Below, one piece after another: positions 43,364-52,763 of a stretch of DNA of 64,000 nucleotides. This DNA comes from Methanoculleus taiwanensis (lineage in GTDB: Archaea > Halobacteriota > Methanomicrobia > Methanomicrobiales > Methanoculleaceae): positions 183,889-247,888 of the forward strand of contig NZ_LHQS01000003.1 of assembly GCF_004102725.1 (NCBI RefSeq), read 5' to 3'. Each line of letters opens with the position of its first letter. Position 1 is the stretch's first letter. Both the position numbers and the translations under genes were made by a program. The notes beneath the pieces were generated by a model, which was given only the letters and a program-made list of their open reading frames with translations, was not told the DNA's origin and did no database searches.

Positions 43364-45466
43364 GTGCCCGAAGAACTGGAAGTAGAAGTCACCGACGTCG
43401 TCAGCGAGTGGACGAAGTTTTTGAAGAAGCAGTACAAGCGGGAGCTTGCGGAACTCGCCCGCGAGTACCCGCACAAGCGGTCGCTCTATATCGATTACCG
43501 CAAGATCCTGAATAACAAGCTCGCGTTCGAGCTTCTCCGGGTTCCCGGCAAGGTCATCTCGGATATCAAGGACGCCATCATCCAGAACCGGCTCATCAAG
43601 CTGAAAGACGGGCGGGAACCGTCGGAGATTAACATCCGGTTCAACAATCTCCCCCAGAAGGTGAACGCCCGCGATATCCGGGCAGACCAGATCAACACCT
43701 TCGTCAGTATCGAGGGGATCCTCCGGAAGACCACCGAGGTCCGGCCGCGGCTCGTGGATGCGGTCTTCCGGTGCAAAGCCTGTGGGAAGAACACCGACCC
43801 GCTCCCGCAGAACTACTCCAGGTTCGAAGAGCCGGAGTTCTGCCCGCACTGCGAGCGCAAGACCAGGATGGATCTCGTCCTGAACCGGTGCCGGTTCGTG
43901 GACGCCCAGAAACTCCGTATCCAGGAGTCGCCGGAGGGGCTTCGCGGCGGCGAGCAGCCGCAGACGCTCGATATCGACGCCACCGACGATCTGACCGGGA
44001 TGGTCGCCCCCGGCGACCGCGTCGTGGTCAACGGTATCCTCCGCTCGATCCAGCGGATCAACTACGGGCAGAAGAGCACGCTCTTTGACATCTACGTCGA
44101 GTGCAACTCGATCGAGGTGGCGGAGAAAGAGTTCGAGGAGGTCGAGATCTCCGAAGAGGACGAAGAGTCGATCCGGTCGCTCGCCCGCGACGGTTCGATC
44201 TACAAGAAGATCGCCCGCTCGATCGCCCCGACGATCTACGGAACCGACGATGTGAAGGAGGCGATCGCGCTCCAGCTCTTCGGCGGGATCGCAAAGGAGA
44301 TGCCGGACGGCTCCCGTCTCCGCGGCGATATCCACCTGCTGCTCGTGGGCGACCCGGGTATCGCGAAGTCCCAGATCCTGCGTTACGTGGTCAAGCTCTC
44401 GCCCCGCGGGATCTACACGAGCGGCAAGTCCTCGACGTCCGCCGGTCTCACGGCAACCGCCGTAAAGGACGAGTTCGGCGACGGCCGCTGGACGCTCGAG
44501 GCAGGAGCACTCGTCCTCGCCGATATGGGTGTCGCAGCCGTCGACGAGATGGACAAGATGGCGAAGGAGGACCGGAGCGCTCTGCACGAGGCGATGGAGC
44601 AGCAATCTATCAGCGTGGCGAAAGCCGGGATCACGGCGACGCTGAAGTCGCGGTGCGCCCTTCTCGGTGCGGCGAACCCGAAACTCGGCAGGTTCGACCA
44701 GTTCGTCCCGATCGCCGAGCAGATCAATATGCCGCCCTCGCTCCTCTCCCGGTTCGACCTCATCTTCGTGATGGCCGATCAGCCCGAAGCCCAGCGGGAC
44801 GGGGCGATCGCGAACCATATCGTCAAGACGCACGCGGTCGGCGAGCTCATCAAGCAGCACGCCTACAATCCGATCCCCGACGTCGACGAGGCGTACATTC
44901 AGCGGGCGCTCGCGCCGGTCATCCCCGATATCGACCCGGTGCTCCTCCGGAAGTATATCGCCTTCTCAAAGCGGACGTGCTTTCCCATTCTCTCGGAAGG
45001 CGCGAAGGATGCGCTTATCCAGTACTATATGAAACTCCGAAACCTTGCGAGCGGGAACAAGCCGGTCCCGGTCACCGCCCGGCAGCTCGAGGCGCTCGTC
45101 CGTCTCGCCGAGGCGAGCGCCAGGATGCGCCTTTCGAACACCGTCGATACCACCGACACCGACCGGGTGCTGCGGATCGTGGATACGTGCCTCCGGCAGG
45201 TGGCCTACGACGCCGAGAGCGGGAGCTTCGATATCGACAAGCTCGTCACGGGCGTCTCGAAGTCGCAGCGCGACATAATCCGGACGGTCAAGGAGGTCAT
45301 CAGAAGCGCCGCCGGCGACGGCGGCATGGCCCGCACCGAAGATGTCTTCGATACCCTCGTCAAGCAGGGTTTCGCCCGCGAGAAGATCGAGGCCGCAATC
45401 GAACAGCTCCGCCGCGGCGGCGAGGTACTCGAGCCCCGGCACGGGTTCGTGAAGGTTATCGGGTAG
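43364..45466 (+). CDS. mcm: Minichromosome maintenance helicase MCM
   Basis: About 700 residues. The N-terminal domain carries a zinc-binding set (CKACGKN ... CPHCERK), the AAA core has Walker A GDPGIAKSQ, Walker B VDEMDKM, arginine finger region SRFDLIF, and the C-terminal winged helix is present. It is the replicative helicase. GTG 43364 follows a good ribosome site (GAGGAAGGA) and gives the conserved PEELEVEV start; 43325 is an upstream in-frame alternative overlapping rfcS. Confidence 0.95.
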   Translation: MPEELEVEVTDVVSEWTKFLKKQYKRELAELAREYPHKRSLYIDYRKILNNKLAFELLRVPGKVISDIKDAIIQNRLIKLKDGREPSEINIRFNNLPQKVNARDIRADQINTFVSIEGILRKTTEVRPRLVDAVFRCKACGKNTDPLPQNYSRFEEPEFCPHCERKTRMDLVLNRCRFVDAQKLRIQESPEGLRGGEQPQTLDIDATDDLTGMVAPGDRVVVNGILRSIQRINYGQKSTLFDIYVECNSIEVAEKEFEEVEISEEDEESIRSLARDGSIYKKIARSIAPTIYGTDDVKEAIALQLFGGIAKEMPDGSRLRGDIHLLLVGDPGIAKSQILRYVVKLSPRGIYTSGKSSTSAGLTATAVKDEFGDGRWTLEAGALVLADMGVAAVDEMDKMAKEDRSALHEAMEQQSISVAKAGITATLKSRCALLGAANPKLGRFDQFVPIAEQINMPPSLLSRFDLIFVMADQPEAQRDGAIANHIVKTHAVGELIKQHAYNPIPDVDEAYIQRALAPVIPDIDPVLLRKYIAFSKRTCFPILSEGAKDALIQYYMKLRNLASGNKPVPVTARQLEALVRLAEASARMRLSNTVDTTDTDRVLRIVDTCLRQVAYDAESGSFDIDKLVTGVSKSQRDIIRTVKEVIRSAAGDGGMARTEDVFDTLVKQGFAREKIEAAIEQLRRGGEVLEPRHGFVKVIG

Positions 45467-45635
45467 GCAGGGCCGACAGGACACCATTTTTTGGCTCTCA
45501 ATTTCCATCACTGAGCTGCCAGAAGAGCACGTCATCGCCTTTCAACCGGACGGACGAATACAAAAATCCGTTCCGGAAAAATCCCCCAGACCCCATCCCC
45601 AATACTATTTACTTGAAAGGTGCGTACCTGTATCC

Positions 45636-45989
45636 ATGATTACCGACCGCGAAAAGGCGGCCTTCGAAGCCGGAATCAAGCTCGGGGCGCTCTACCACCA
45701 GTTCGTCGGAACGCCGATAGCACGGGAGACCGCCGGGGCAGTCGAGACCGCCATCGAGCAGGCCGTCGGGCTGCAGCCGTTCGTGCAGGAGATTACCGTC
45801 CGGCTGAACCGCGAGATGATGGTCTCGAACCGGTTCGGCTACTCCGAGCTCGCCGGGAAGATGTTCGACGTCGCGATCCGGACGGAGGTCGGCGCCGCGT
45901 CCTGCAGGGCGACCCTCCGGCTCGAAGACGACTACCCCATGATGGCGATCACCGAGATCCATGAAGCCCCCGGCAATACCGATCACTGA
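45636..45989 (+). CDS. mptD: Dihydroneopterin aldolase, archaeal MptD family
   Basis: About 117 residues, matching the DUF381/MptD family: LGALYHQFVGTPIARETAGAVETAIE at the N-terminus and EITVRLNREMM in the centre. MptD cleaves dihydroneopterin to 6-hydroxymethyl-dihydropterin in tetrahydromethanopterin synthesis. The last ~29 bp overlap the following TatD-like gene, so they are co-translated. Archaeal promoter-like A/T-rich DNA lies before it. Confidence 0.85.
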   Translation: MITDREKAAFEAGIKLGALYHQFVGTPIARETAGAVETAIEQAVGLQPFVQEITVRLNREMMVSNRFGYSELAGKMFDVAIRTEVGAASCRATLRLEDDYPMMAITEIHEAPGNTDH

Positions 45990-46791
45990 CGATCATATCC
46001 ACATCGACCCCGTCAACGGCCGGGGGCTCGAGGCGGCGAAAGACTTCAAGCGCTCCGGCGGCACCCATATCTTCCTCGTCACGAAGCCCTCCTGGTCGCA
46101 CGGCGTCGAGCCGTCTTCGGGCGAGGATTACCGGGAGGTCTATGAGGCGACGCTCCGGACGGCGGAGCTCGTGCGGGAGATCGGTCTCGTTGTCTTCCCG
46201 GTGCTCGGCGTCCACCCGGCGGAGCTCACCCGCATGGCCGACCGGCTCGGGGTAACCGGCGCGGCCGATGTGATGCAGGCAGGGCTCGATACCGCGGCGG
46301 AGTACGTCCGCGAAGGCCGTGCCGTCGCCCTCAAGAGCGGGAGGCCGCACTACGAGGTTTCGGCCGAGGTCTGGGAGGCGTCGAACGGCGTCCTTGCCCA
46401 TGCCCTCGCCCTCAGCGCGGAACTCGACTGCGCCGTGCAGCTCCACGCCGAGAGCGGTCCCTGCGCCGACGTCGTGGAGATGGCAAAACGTGCCGGAATC
46501 CCGCTCACCCGGGTCGTCAAGCACTTCGCCACCCCCGACACGCCGCTCATGCCGTCGTTCATCGCGAAGCATGAGGCTATCCCGACCCTCGCACGGGAAG
46601 GGCGGGCGTTCACGATGGAGAGCGACTACATGGACGAACTCAGCCGCCCGGGCGCCGTCATCGGCCCGAAGTCGGTGCCCCGGTTCACCCTCCGCTACTT
46701 GCAGGAAGGGTTGATCACGGAAGAGGACGCCTGGCGGATACACCGCGACACCCCGGGCAGGACGTACGGCGTCGCGATCGAGCTGCCGTGA
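45961..46791 (+). CDS. TatD-related metal-dependent hydrolase
   Basis: About 276 residues. The metal-binding HIHID motif near the N-terminus (~10-14, HIHIDPVNGRG), a HPAELT region, HAESG and the VVKHFATP region fit the TatD/amidohydrolase barrel. It may be a DNase or an amidohydrolase acting on a pterin- or coenzyme-related compound; substrate not known. Its start overlaps mptD by 29 bp. A conserved archaeal protein. Confidence 0.75.
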   Translation: MKPPAIPITDDHIHIDPVNGRGLEAAKDFKRSGGTHIFLVTKPSWSHGVEPSSGEDYREVYEATLRTAELVREIGLVVFPVLGVHPAELTRMADRLGVTGAADVMQAGLDTAAEYVREGRAVALKSGRPHYEVSAEVWEASNGVLAHALALSAELDCAVQLHAESGPCADVVEMAKRAGIPLTRVVKHFATPDTPLMPSFIAKHEAIPTLAREGRAFTMESDYMDELSRPGAVIGPKSVPRFTLRYLQEGLITEEDAWRIHRDTPGRTYGVAIELP

Positions 46792-46837
46792 TCGGGGCGG
46801 CTCACCTTTTTCACCAATCCCGCCAAACGGATCTGCG

Positions 46838-47131
46838 ATGTATTTAAAAGTGCACCACATTTCGGGTTCCGGAGACGTGGTGGCAGTCTGCGACCGTGAG
46901 TTGCTCGACACAACCCTCTGCCACGGCGACGTGGAGGTCTGCGTCACCAGAGGGTTTTACGGGTCAGAGACCGCCACCGAAGAGGAAGTCAGGCGTGCTC
47001 TCAAGGGCGCGGCGAACGTCAATCTCATGGGGAAGCGCGTTGTTGCTATCGCCATCGACATGGGCCTGATCACCCGCGAAAACTGCATTATGATCGGGGA
47101 TATTCCCCATGCCCAACTATTCAGGATCTAA
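46838..47131 (+). CDS. DUF424 protein
   Basis: About 97 residues, matching archaeal DUF424 (COG2412), with VAVCDRELLDTTL, VEVCVTRGFYG, ANVNLMGKRVV and an IGDIPHAQLF end. The family is of unknown function but often lies beside translation and ribosome genes. Its end is 4 bp before the NMD3 gene; both are surely one operon. Confidence 0.8.
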   Translation: MYLKVHHISGSGDVVAVCDRELLDTTLCHGDVEVCVTRGFYGSETATEEEVRRALKGAANVNLMGKRVVAIAIDMGLITRENCIMIGDIPHAQLFRI

Positions 47132-47135
47132 CGAT

Positions 47136-48179
47136 ATGGATATCCAGAAAGCATTCTGTCCGCGCTGCGGAGAACCGGCCGAAGAGGGGCTCTGCCCCCG
47201 GTGCCGGGTGGCCGATACCGAGTGGCTCGTCTGCGAGCCACGGATAACGACAATATACTGTCCGACCTGCGACTCCCAGAAACGCGGCAAGACCTGGTCG
47301 GACCTGCAGATGGAACGCTCCGAGCTGATCGGCGATCTCGCCGTCTCGGCGGTTCACCTCCACGAGGACGTCAGGAACGTCTCGATCACCATCCGGTCGG
47401 AAGAGCCGACCCCGAACCGGACGAACGTCAGCGTCGGGATCGACGCGACACTCTACGGGCTCCCGGTGAGCGGCGCCTGCCAGGTTGAGATCGTCTGGCA
47501 GCGCGAGCAGTGCGACCGGTGCAGCAGGATCAGCGGCGGATACTACGAAGGGATCATCCAGGTCAGGGCAACCGACCGGAAGATCAACGCCTACGAGCGG
47601 GAGGTCGCCGCCAGCATCGCACAACAGGCCGAAGACTCGCTGCAGGAAGGCGGCGAGCGGCTTTCGTTCGTCACCAGCATCGACGAGACCCGGGACGGCG
47701 TCGATATCGTCGTCGGGTCGCAGCGGATCGGGCAGTATATATCCCAGATGATCACGGGAGCGCTCGGCGGGAGGTTTACCACGCACCCGAAACTGGTCGG
47801 CGAGAAGGACGGCAGGACGCTGTACCGGGTCACCTACTCGATCAGGCTCCCGTTCTACCAGAAGGGAGATGTCGTCGTCGCCGGGAAGCGCTACTACGAG
47901 ATACGGAGCGTCGATACCCAGCATCTCAGCGTCTTCGACCTCGCCACCGGGATTCCGAAGACGCTCCGCGAGGCGGATATCACCCGCCGGATAGGGAACA
48001 TCCGCGACGCCGAGTCGGCGATCGTCGCCTTCACACAGGGGAACACGATCGGGCTCCTCGACCCGAAGACCTACCAGACGCGGGAGGTGAACGCCGTTCC
48101 CTGGCTCGATATCGCCGAAGGCGCTCCCATCCGGGTCGTGCGGGACGAGGAACTGGAGCAGCTCGTCATCGTCGGATAG
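47136..48179 (+). CDS. NMD3 family protein
   Basis: About 347 residues. N-terminal Cys pairs (CPRCGEPAEEGLCPRC and CPTC) form zinc sites, and the following NMD3 core (VQRLRGPLRRGQ-like beta domains) is recognised by the EVIWQREQCDRCSRISGGYYEGIIQVR stretch (~113-140). In eukaryotes NMD3 exports the large ribosomal subunit; archaeal members are ribosome-associated factors. ATG 47136 is used; 47109 is an upstream in-frame alternative. It is followed 2 bp later by the Taw2-like gene. Confidence 0.88.
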   Translation: MDIQKAFCPRCGEPAEEGLCPRCRVADTEWLVCEPRITTIYCPTCDSQKRGKTWSDLQMERSELIGDLAVSAVHLHEDVRNVSITIRSEEPTPNRTNVSVGIDATLYGLPVSGACQVEIVWQREQCDRCSRISGGYYEGIIQVRATDRKINAYEREVAASIAQQAEDSLQEGGERLSFVTSIDETRDGVDIVVGSQRIGQYISQMITGALGGRFTTHPKLVGEKDGRTLYRVTYSIRLPFYQKGDVVVAGKRYYEIRSVDTQHLSVFDLATGIPKTLREADITRRIGNIRDAESAIVAFTQGNTIGLLDPKTYQTREVNAVPWLDIAEGAPIRVVRDEELEQLVIVG

Positions 48180-48181
48180 GC

Positions 48182-49051
48182 ATGAACGCACGGAAAGTTC
48201 CGCTCGAAGAACTGCCGGCCCTTGAGGGCGCCGCATGGGTCGACCGGACGCGAAGGCCGTACGTGGAGGGCGGTGTCGCCTGGGTGCCGGTGAAGAACGG
48301 GTATCCGGCCGATGCACTCCTTCCCGAGCGGGTGCGGTATGCCGGCAGGGGCTACCACCTGATCGGCGATATCGCCGTCCTCCACGGGCTGCCGGCGACC
48401 GGCGACGAGGTCGCCGCGATCGTTCGTCACTGCCACCCTCGCGGCGTCGTCAGGATAGCCGCATACCGGGGGGAGAAGAGGGTTCCGGAGGTCGAGGTGC
48501 TCTACGGCACCACCGGCGAGACGGTGCACCGCGAGCAGGGCTACATCTTCCGGCTCGATCCGGCGAAGGTGATGTTTGCACAGGGAAACCGGATCGAGAA
48601 GGCCAGGATGGCGGCGGTGACGGAGCCCGGCGAGCGGGTCGCGGACATGTTCGCCGGGATCGGCTACTTCACCATCCCGGTCGCGGCGAGCGGCGGTTTC
48701 GTCCATGCGATGGAGCTGAACCGGACAGCCTTTGAATACCTACAGAGCAATAGTATTGCAAACCACGTAGAGGAGCGGGTGCGTGCAGAATGCGGGGATT
48801 CCCGGACGCTGCTCTCCGGCTGCTACGACCGGGTTATCATGGGGCACTTTGACGCACCGGCGATGCTCGCGGCTCCCCTCGCCCACGTCCGGCCGGGGAG
48901 CGTGCTGCACGTCCACAGTATCGGTTCGGCCGAAGAGGCGATCCGGCAAAGTCTCGCAGAGGCGGGGCTCGCCGGAACGATCGCCGCTCGCCGGATCAAG
49001 AAGTACGCGCCCGGAGCGTGGCATATGGTGCAGGATGTGACGATCTCGTGA
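48182..49051 (+). CDS. Taw2/Trm5-like tRNA(Phe) wybutosine-pathway enzyme
   Basis: About 289 residues. The SAM-binding MFAGIGYFTIPVA loop, GYIFRLDPAKVMFAQGNRIEKAR, and the C-terminal YAPGAWHMVQDV are the marks of archaeal Trm5/TYW2 enzymes. The DRVIMGHFDAP box suits Taw2 (aminocarboxypropyl transfer to tRNA-Phe G37 derivative) more than Trm5, which has DxxVxNLP. Cytoplasmic. Its final TGA overlaps the GTG of coaBC. Confidence 0.82.
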   Translation: MNARKVPLEELPALEGAAWVDRTRRPYVEGGVAWVPVKNGYPADALLPERVRYAGRGYHLIGDIAVLHGLPATGDEVAAIVRHCHPRGVVRIAAYRGEKRVPEVEVLYGTTGETVHREQGYIFRLDPAKVMFAQGNRIEKARMAAVTEPGERVADMFAGIGYFTIPVAASGGFVHAMELNRTAFEYLQSNSIANHVEERVRAECGDSRTLLSGCYDRVIMGHFDAPAMLAAPLAHVRPGSVLHVHSIGSAEEAIRQSLAEAGLAGTIAARRIKKYAPGAWHMVQDVTIS

Positions 49052-50187
49052 CGATACCGCAGACCCTGAAAGGAAAGACGATCGTTCTCGCGGTGACGGG
49101 GAGCATCGCCGCCGTCGAGACGGTGAAACTCGTGCATGCCCTCCGGCGGCGGGGTGCGACGGTGCAGGCGGTGCTGAGCGAAGCGGCGGCCGGGATCATC
49201 TCTCCCGACGCCCTGACCTACGCCACCGGGAGGCCTGCGCTGACCCGGTGCGGCGGCCTCGTCGAGCACGTCGTCTACTGCGGAGAGGGCGGCGAGGCCG
49301 ATCTTCTCCTGATCGCGCCCTGTACGGCGAACACCATCGGGAAGATCGCCTGCGGTATCGACGATACCCCGGTCACGACCTTCGCCACCACAGCACTCGG
49401 TCGGGGGCTGCCGGTCGTCCTCGCACCGGCGATGCACGAGAGCATGTACCGCCATCCCGCAGTGACTGCGAACCTCGAGCGGCTCCGCACCTTTGGGATC
49501 GATCTCGTCGGCCCGAAGGTAGAGGAAGGGAAAGCGAAGATCGCCGATACCGAGGACATCGTTCTGCACGCCGAACGGGCGCTCTCCAATAGATCGCTCG
49601 CGGGGCGGAAGGTGCTGATAACGAGCGGCGCCTGCGCCGAACCGGTCGACGACGTCCGTATCCTCACCACCCGATCGACCGGCCGGATGGGCAGGGAACT
49701 TGCGCTCCAGGCGTTCCGGCTCGGGGCGGAGGTGACGGTCGTGCACAGCGGCGAGGTGCCCTGCGTCCGGAACGTCCGCATAACGAGCGCCGCCGATATG
49801 CGGGATGCGGTGATGCGCATTCTCAGCGAAGAGGGGGCGGATATCTACATCAGTGCGGCGGCGATCTCCGACTTCGCACCGGTGCGCCGTGAGGGGAAGA
49901 TCCCGAGCGGTACGCCGGAGACGATCCGGCTAAAGCCGCTCCCGAAACTCCTCGACGAAGTGCTGAAAACCGCACAGCCCGTCACGGTCGCGTTCAAGCT
50001 CGGCTGGAACGAGGAGGCGAAAGCCCGCTCGATGCTCGAGAGGGGAGTTCGGATGGTTGTCGTGAACACCCCGCCGGTGATGGGTGCTACGGAAGGTTCG
50101 TTCCTCCTCGTGACGGAGGAGGGGAGCGTTCCGGTCGTCGGGGATAAGAGCGAGGTTGCGGAGGCGATATGGACACGACTGCTGTAG
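49048..50187 (+). CDS. coaBC: Phosphopantothenoylcysteine synthetase/decarboxylase (CoaBC)
   Basis: About 379 residues. The CoaC half (1-180) has VTGSIAAVETVKL, APCTANTIGKIACG and PAMHESM, and the CoaB half (185-379) has SGACAEPVDDVRILTTRSTGRMG, with HSG, SAAISDFAP and the AFKLGW and VVNTPPV motifs. It joins phosphopantothenate with cysteine and decarboxylates it in CoA synthesis. The GTG start overlaps the preceding gene, and the end overlaps the pantoate kinase gene by 19 bp. Confidence 0.92.
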   Translation: MTIPQTLKGKTIVLAVTGSIAAVETVKLVHALRRRGATVQAVLSEAAAGIISPDALTYATGRPALTRCGGLVEHVVYCGEGGEADLLLIAPCTANTIGKIACGIDDTPVTTFATTALGRGLPVVLAPAMHESMYRHPAVTANLERLRTFGIDLVGPKVEEGKAKIADTEDIVLHAERALSNRSLAGRKVLITSGACAEPVDDVRILTTRSTGRMGRELALQAFRLGAEVTVVHSGEVPCVRNVRITSAADMRDAVMRILSEEGADIYISAAAISDFAPVRREGKIPSGTPETIRLKPLPKLLDEVLKTAQPVTVAFKLGWNEEAKARSMLERGVRMVVVNTPPVMGATEGSFLLVTEEGSVPVVGDKSEVAEAIWTRLL

Positions 50188-51026
50188 CCTTCTGCCCCGG
50201 CCACATCTCCGGCTATTTCAGGCGGGTTGAAGGCGATACCCCGGCGACCACGGGGAGTATCGGTGCTGGGATTGTCGTCGACGAGGGCGTGCGTGCCGAG
50301 GCTGCCCGTGCCGAAACGGCGAGCGTGACGGTCCGGCGAAGGAGCCGTGCCGGTGCCGTCATCGAGACGATGACCGGGTCGCCCCCGGTGGAGTACGTCC
50401 TCGAAAGGCTCGGGGTGACGGCGGCAATCACCACCGAGTGCAGGCTTCCTATCGGCGCCGGATTCGGGATGAGCGCCGCCGCCCTCCTCGCGGCGACGAC
50501 GGCGATCAACCGCCTTCACAATCTCGGGCTCTCCGCAGGCGAGGTTGCAGCGTTCGCACACGAGGCCGAGGTCGTCCACCGGACGGGTCTTGGGGACGTG
50601 GCCGCCTGCCGGGGCGGGGGGTTCGTCTGCCGGAAGGGGCCCGGTATCGACGCCGAGATCGTCCGGCACTACGAACCCGGTGCGGTGATCACCGCGGTGA
50701 CGCTCGGCCCCCTTTCCACAGCCTCGGTGCTCTCGTCGCCCGGCCGGATGGAAGCAATACGGGCGGCCTATCCGGAAGGGTGTCCGGAGACGCTCGAGGA
50801 ACTTTTCAGTTTTTCACGAGGGTTTGCCGAGAAGAGCGGGCTTATCTCCCCGGAAGTCCGCTCTGTTCTCGCCGCCTGCGACGAGGCAGGGGTTCTCGCG
50901 AGCATGACGATGCTCGGGAACGGCGTCTTCGCCTACGGCGAGGGAGCGGAGGAGACCCTCGCCGCGTTCGGGGAGGTCTTCGTTCTTCGAACCGCCGACC
51001 GCGGCGTCCACATACCGGAGGAATGA
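50169..51026 (+). CDS. Pantoate kinase (GHMP family)
   Basis: About 285 residues. The GHMP motif LPIGAGFGMSAAALLA (~97-112), the N-terminal FCPGHISGYF, and the GLGDVAACRGGGFVC motif (~138) match archaeal pantoate kinase, which phosphorylates pantoate with ATP. Position in a coaBC-PoK-ligase operon confirms the reading. Archaeal CoA synthesis makes 4-phosphopantothenate this way rather than via pantothenate kinase. It overlaps its neighbours on both sides. Confidence 0.9.
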   Translation: MDTTAVAFCPGHISGYFRRVEGDTPATTGSIGAGIVVDEGVRAEAARAETASVTVRRRSRAGAVIETMTGSPPVEYVLERLGVTAAITTECRLPIGAGFGMSAAALLAATTAINRLHNLGLSAGEVAAFAHEAEVVHRTGLGDVAACRGGGFVCRKGPGIDAEIVRHYEPGAVITAVTLGPLSTASVLSSPGRMEAIRAAYPEGCPETLEELFSFSRGFAEKSGLISPEVRSVLAACDEAGVLASMTMLGNGVFAYGEGAEETLAAFGEVFVLRTADRGVHIPEE

Positions 51027-51760
51027 AGATGATACCGAAAGACCATCCCCGCTACCGTTCCCTGATGGTCAGGGAGCGTCTTAGCCAGTGCGCCAAAGAA
51101 GGCATCGTCGCCCTCGAGGGTTTGGCCGCCCACGGACGGGGGGAGGCGTTTGACTATCTCCTCGGAGAGCGGACGACGCCGAGTGCACTCCAGGCAGCCC
51201 GCACCGCCGCCGCCCTGCTTCTCACCGCCGACCGGGCGGTTATATCCGTAAACGGCAACACCGCCGCGCTCGCCACCGCCGAAGTCGGGGCTCTTGCGCG
51301 GGCATCGGGAGCGGCCGTCGAGGTGAACCTCTTTCACAGGACGGAGGAACGGATCCGGCGGATTACCGCACTCCTCGAGGAGCACGGGGTCGACGTTCTC
51401 ACCGGCACCCCCGAGCGGCTCATCCCGCTCTCGCACGACCGGGCCTGGTGCCTGCCTGAAGGCATCGGGAGCGCCGACGTGGTGCTCGTGCCGCTCGAAG
51501 ACGGCGATCGCTGTGCCGCGCTCCGGGCGATGGGCAAACAGGTGATCACGATCGACTTAAACCCGCTCTCCCGGACGGCGCGGACGGCGACGCTCACGAT
51601 CGTCGACGAGCTGACCCGCGCGCTCCCGAATATCACCGCCGCCTGCAGCGAACTCGATTCAGGAACGGCCGCGAGGCTGGCCGGGTCGCTGGATAATGCA
51701 TATCTGCTCCGGGCGGCAATAGAAGAGATACAGGAAAGACTCGACCATGCTCTGGATTGA
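51023..51760 (+). CDS. 4-phosphopantoate--beta-alanine ligase
   Basis: About 245 residues, matching COG1701 phosphopantothenate synthetase: PKDHPRYRSLMVRERL, VSVNGNTAALA, VEVNLFHRTEERIRRI, VLVPLEDGDRCAALR, and VITIDLNPLSRTAR. It joins 4-phosphopantoate and beta-alanine with ATP. Its ATG overlaps the pantoate kinase stop (ATGA), and its end overlaps the RfcS-like gene by 14 bp. Confidence 0.92.
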   Translation: MKMIPKDHPRYRSLMVRERLSQCAKEGIVALEGLAAHGRGEAFDYLLGERTTPSALQAARTAAALLLTADRAVISVNGNTAALATAEVGALARASGAAVEVNLFHRTEERIRRITALLEEHGVDVLTGTPERLIPLSHDRAWCLPEGIGSADVVLVPLEDGDRCAALRAMGKQVITIDLNPLSRTARTATLTIVDELTRALPNITAACSELDSGTAARLAGSLDNAYLLRAAIEEIQERLDHALD

Positions 51761-52763
51761 GAAATACCGGCCGAAGAACTGCTCCGAGATCGTCGGCCAG
51801 GAACAGGTGATACGCCACCTCGCTTCGTTCGCCGACTCGGGAAACGTCCCGCACCTCCTCTTCACCGGGCCGCACGGCACCGGCAAGAGTGCGAGCCTCG
51901 AGTGCTTTGCCCGCCGGCTCTACGGCGATTCCTGGGAGGAGAACACGAGCATCTTCAATGCCGTCGAACTCTTCTCGCGGGGGAAGAGTTACCTTGAGTC
52001 GGAGGAGCGTTTTGCCCATCTCTTCCGGAAAGACCAGAGCCTGATCACGAACGTCAAGCAGATCATCAAGTGGTATGCGGCTCTCCGCCCGCTCGACGCC
52101 GAGTTCAAACTGATGGTCTTTGAGGATGCGCAGGAACTGACCTTCGAGGCGCAGCAGGCGCTTCGGCGGATCATGGAGCGCTACAGCGCCACCTGCCGGT
52201 TTATTTTCCTCACCACCAACCAGTCGGCGATCATCCCGGCGATCACCTCGCGATGCCTGCCGCTCTTCTTCCTCCCGATCGAGACGGAGACGATCCGATC
52301 CTGCATGGAGACGATCCTCGCCCGGGAAGAGGCTACAGGAAGGATTGCGCCCGACGACCTCGACCTGATCGCACATGCGGCAGGCGGGGATCTCCGAAAG
52401 GCGCTCCTGTACCTGCAGGTCGCGGCCGAGTCAGGAGGGGAGTTCGACCTCGTCGCGATCTCGGGGTCCGAGACCGGGGCGGTGACGGCCTCAGCATTCG
52501 AGGCGCTCCGGAACGGAAACTACGAGGCCGCCCGGAAGATCGTCGAGTCGCTGATGATCGACTACGGGCTCACCGGACGGGAGGTCATCCGCGGGCTCGC
52601 CCGGGTCGCAAAGCGGGAGTATAATCACCCCCGCATCGCCATCGAACTTGCCCGGGCGGACTACGCGCTCGGCCGTGCCGCAAACGAGTTCGTACAGATG
52701 GACGCACTGATCGCAGATATTGTAAGGGAGGCATTCCGTGAAGAAAGTTCAGCAGCACTATGA
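51747..52763 (+). CDS. RFC small-subunit-like AAA protein, degenerate Walker B
   Basis: About 338 residues. RFC features are clear: LWIEKYRPKNCSEIVGQEQ, Walker A GPHGTGKS (41-48), sensor TTNQSAIIPAITSRC. The Walker B is altered: position 124-130 is VFEDAQE where rfcS has FLDEADA, and the NASDERG box is replaced by a FNAVELFSRGKSYLESEE stretch. It probably still binds ATP but may hydrolyse it poorly. It could be the second RFC small subunit (known in some methanogens). It starts inside the ligase gene and overlaps the methyltransferase by 26 bp. Confidence 0.85.
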   Translation: MLWIEKYRPKNCSEIVGQEQVIRHLASFADSGNVPHLLFTGPHGTGKSASLECFARRLYGDSWEENTSIFNAVELFSRGKSYLESEERFAHLFRKDQSLITNVKQIIKWYAALRPLDAEFKLMVFEDAQELTFEAQQALRRIMERYSATCRFIFLTTNQSAIIPAITSRCLPLFFLPIETETIRSCMETILAREEATGRIAPDDLDLIAHAAGGDLRKALLYLQVAAESGGEFDLVAISGSETGAVTASAFEALRNGNYEAARKIVESLMIDYGLTGREVIRGLARVAKREYNHPRIAIELARADYALGRAANEFVQMDALIADIVREAFREESSAAL

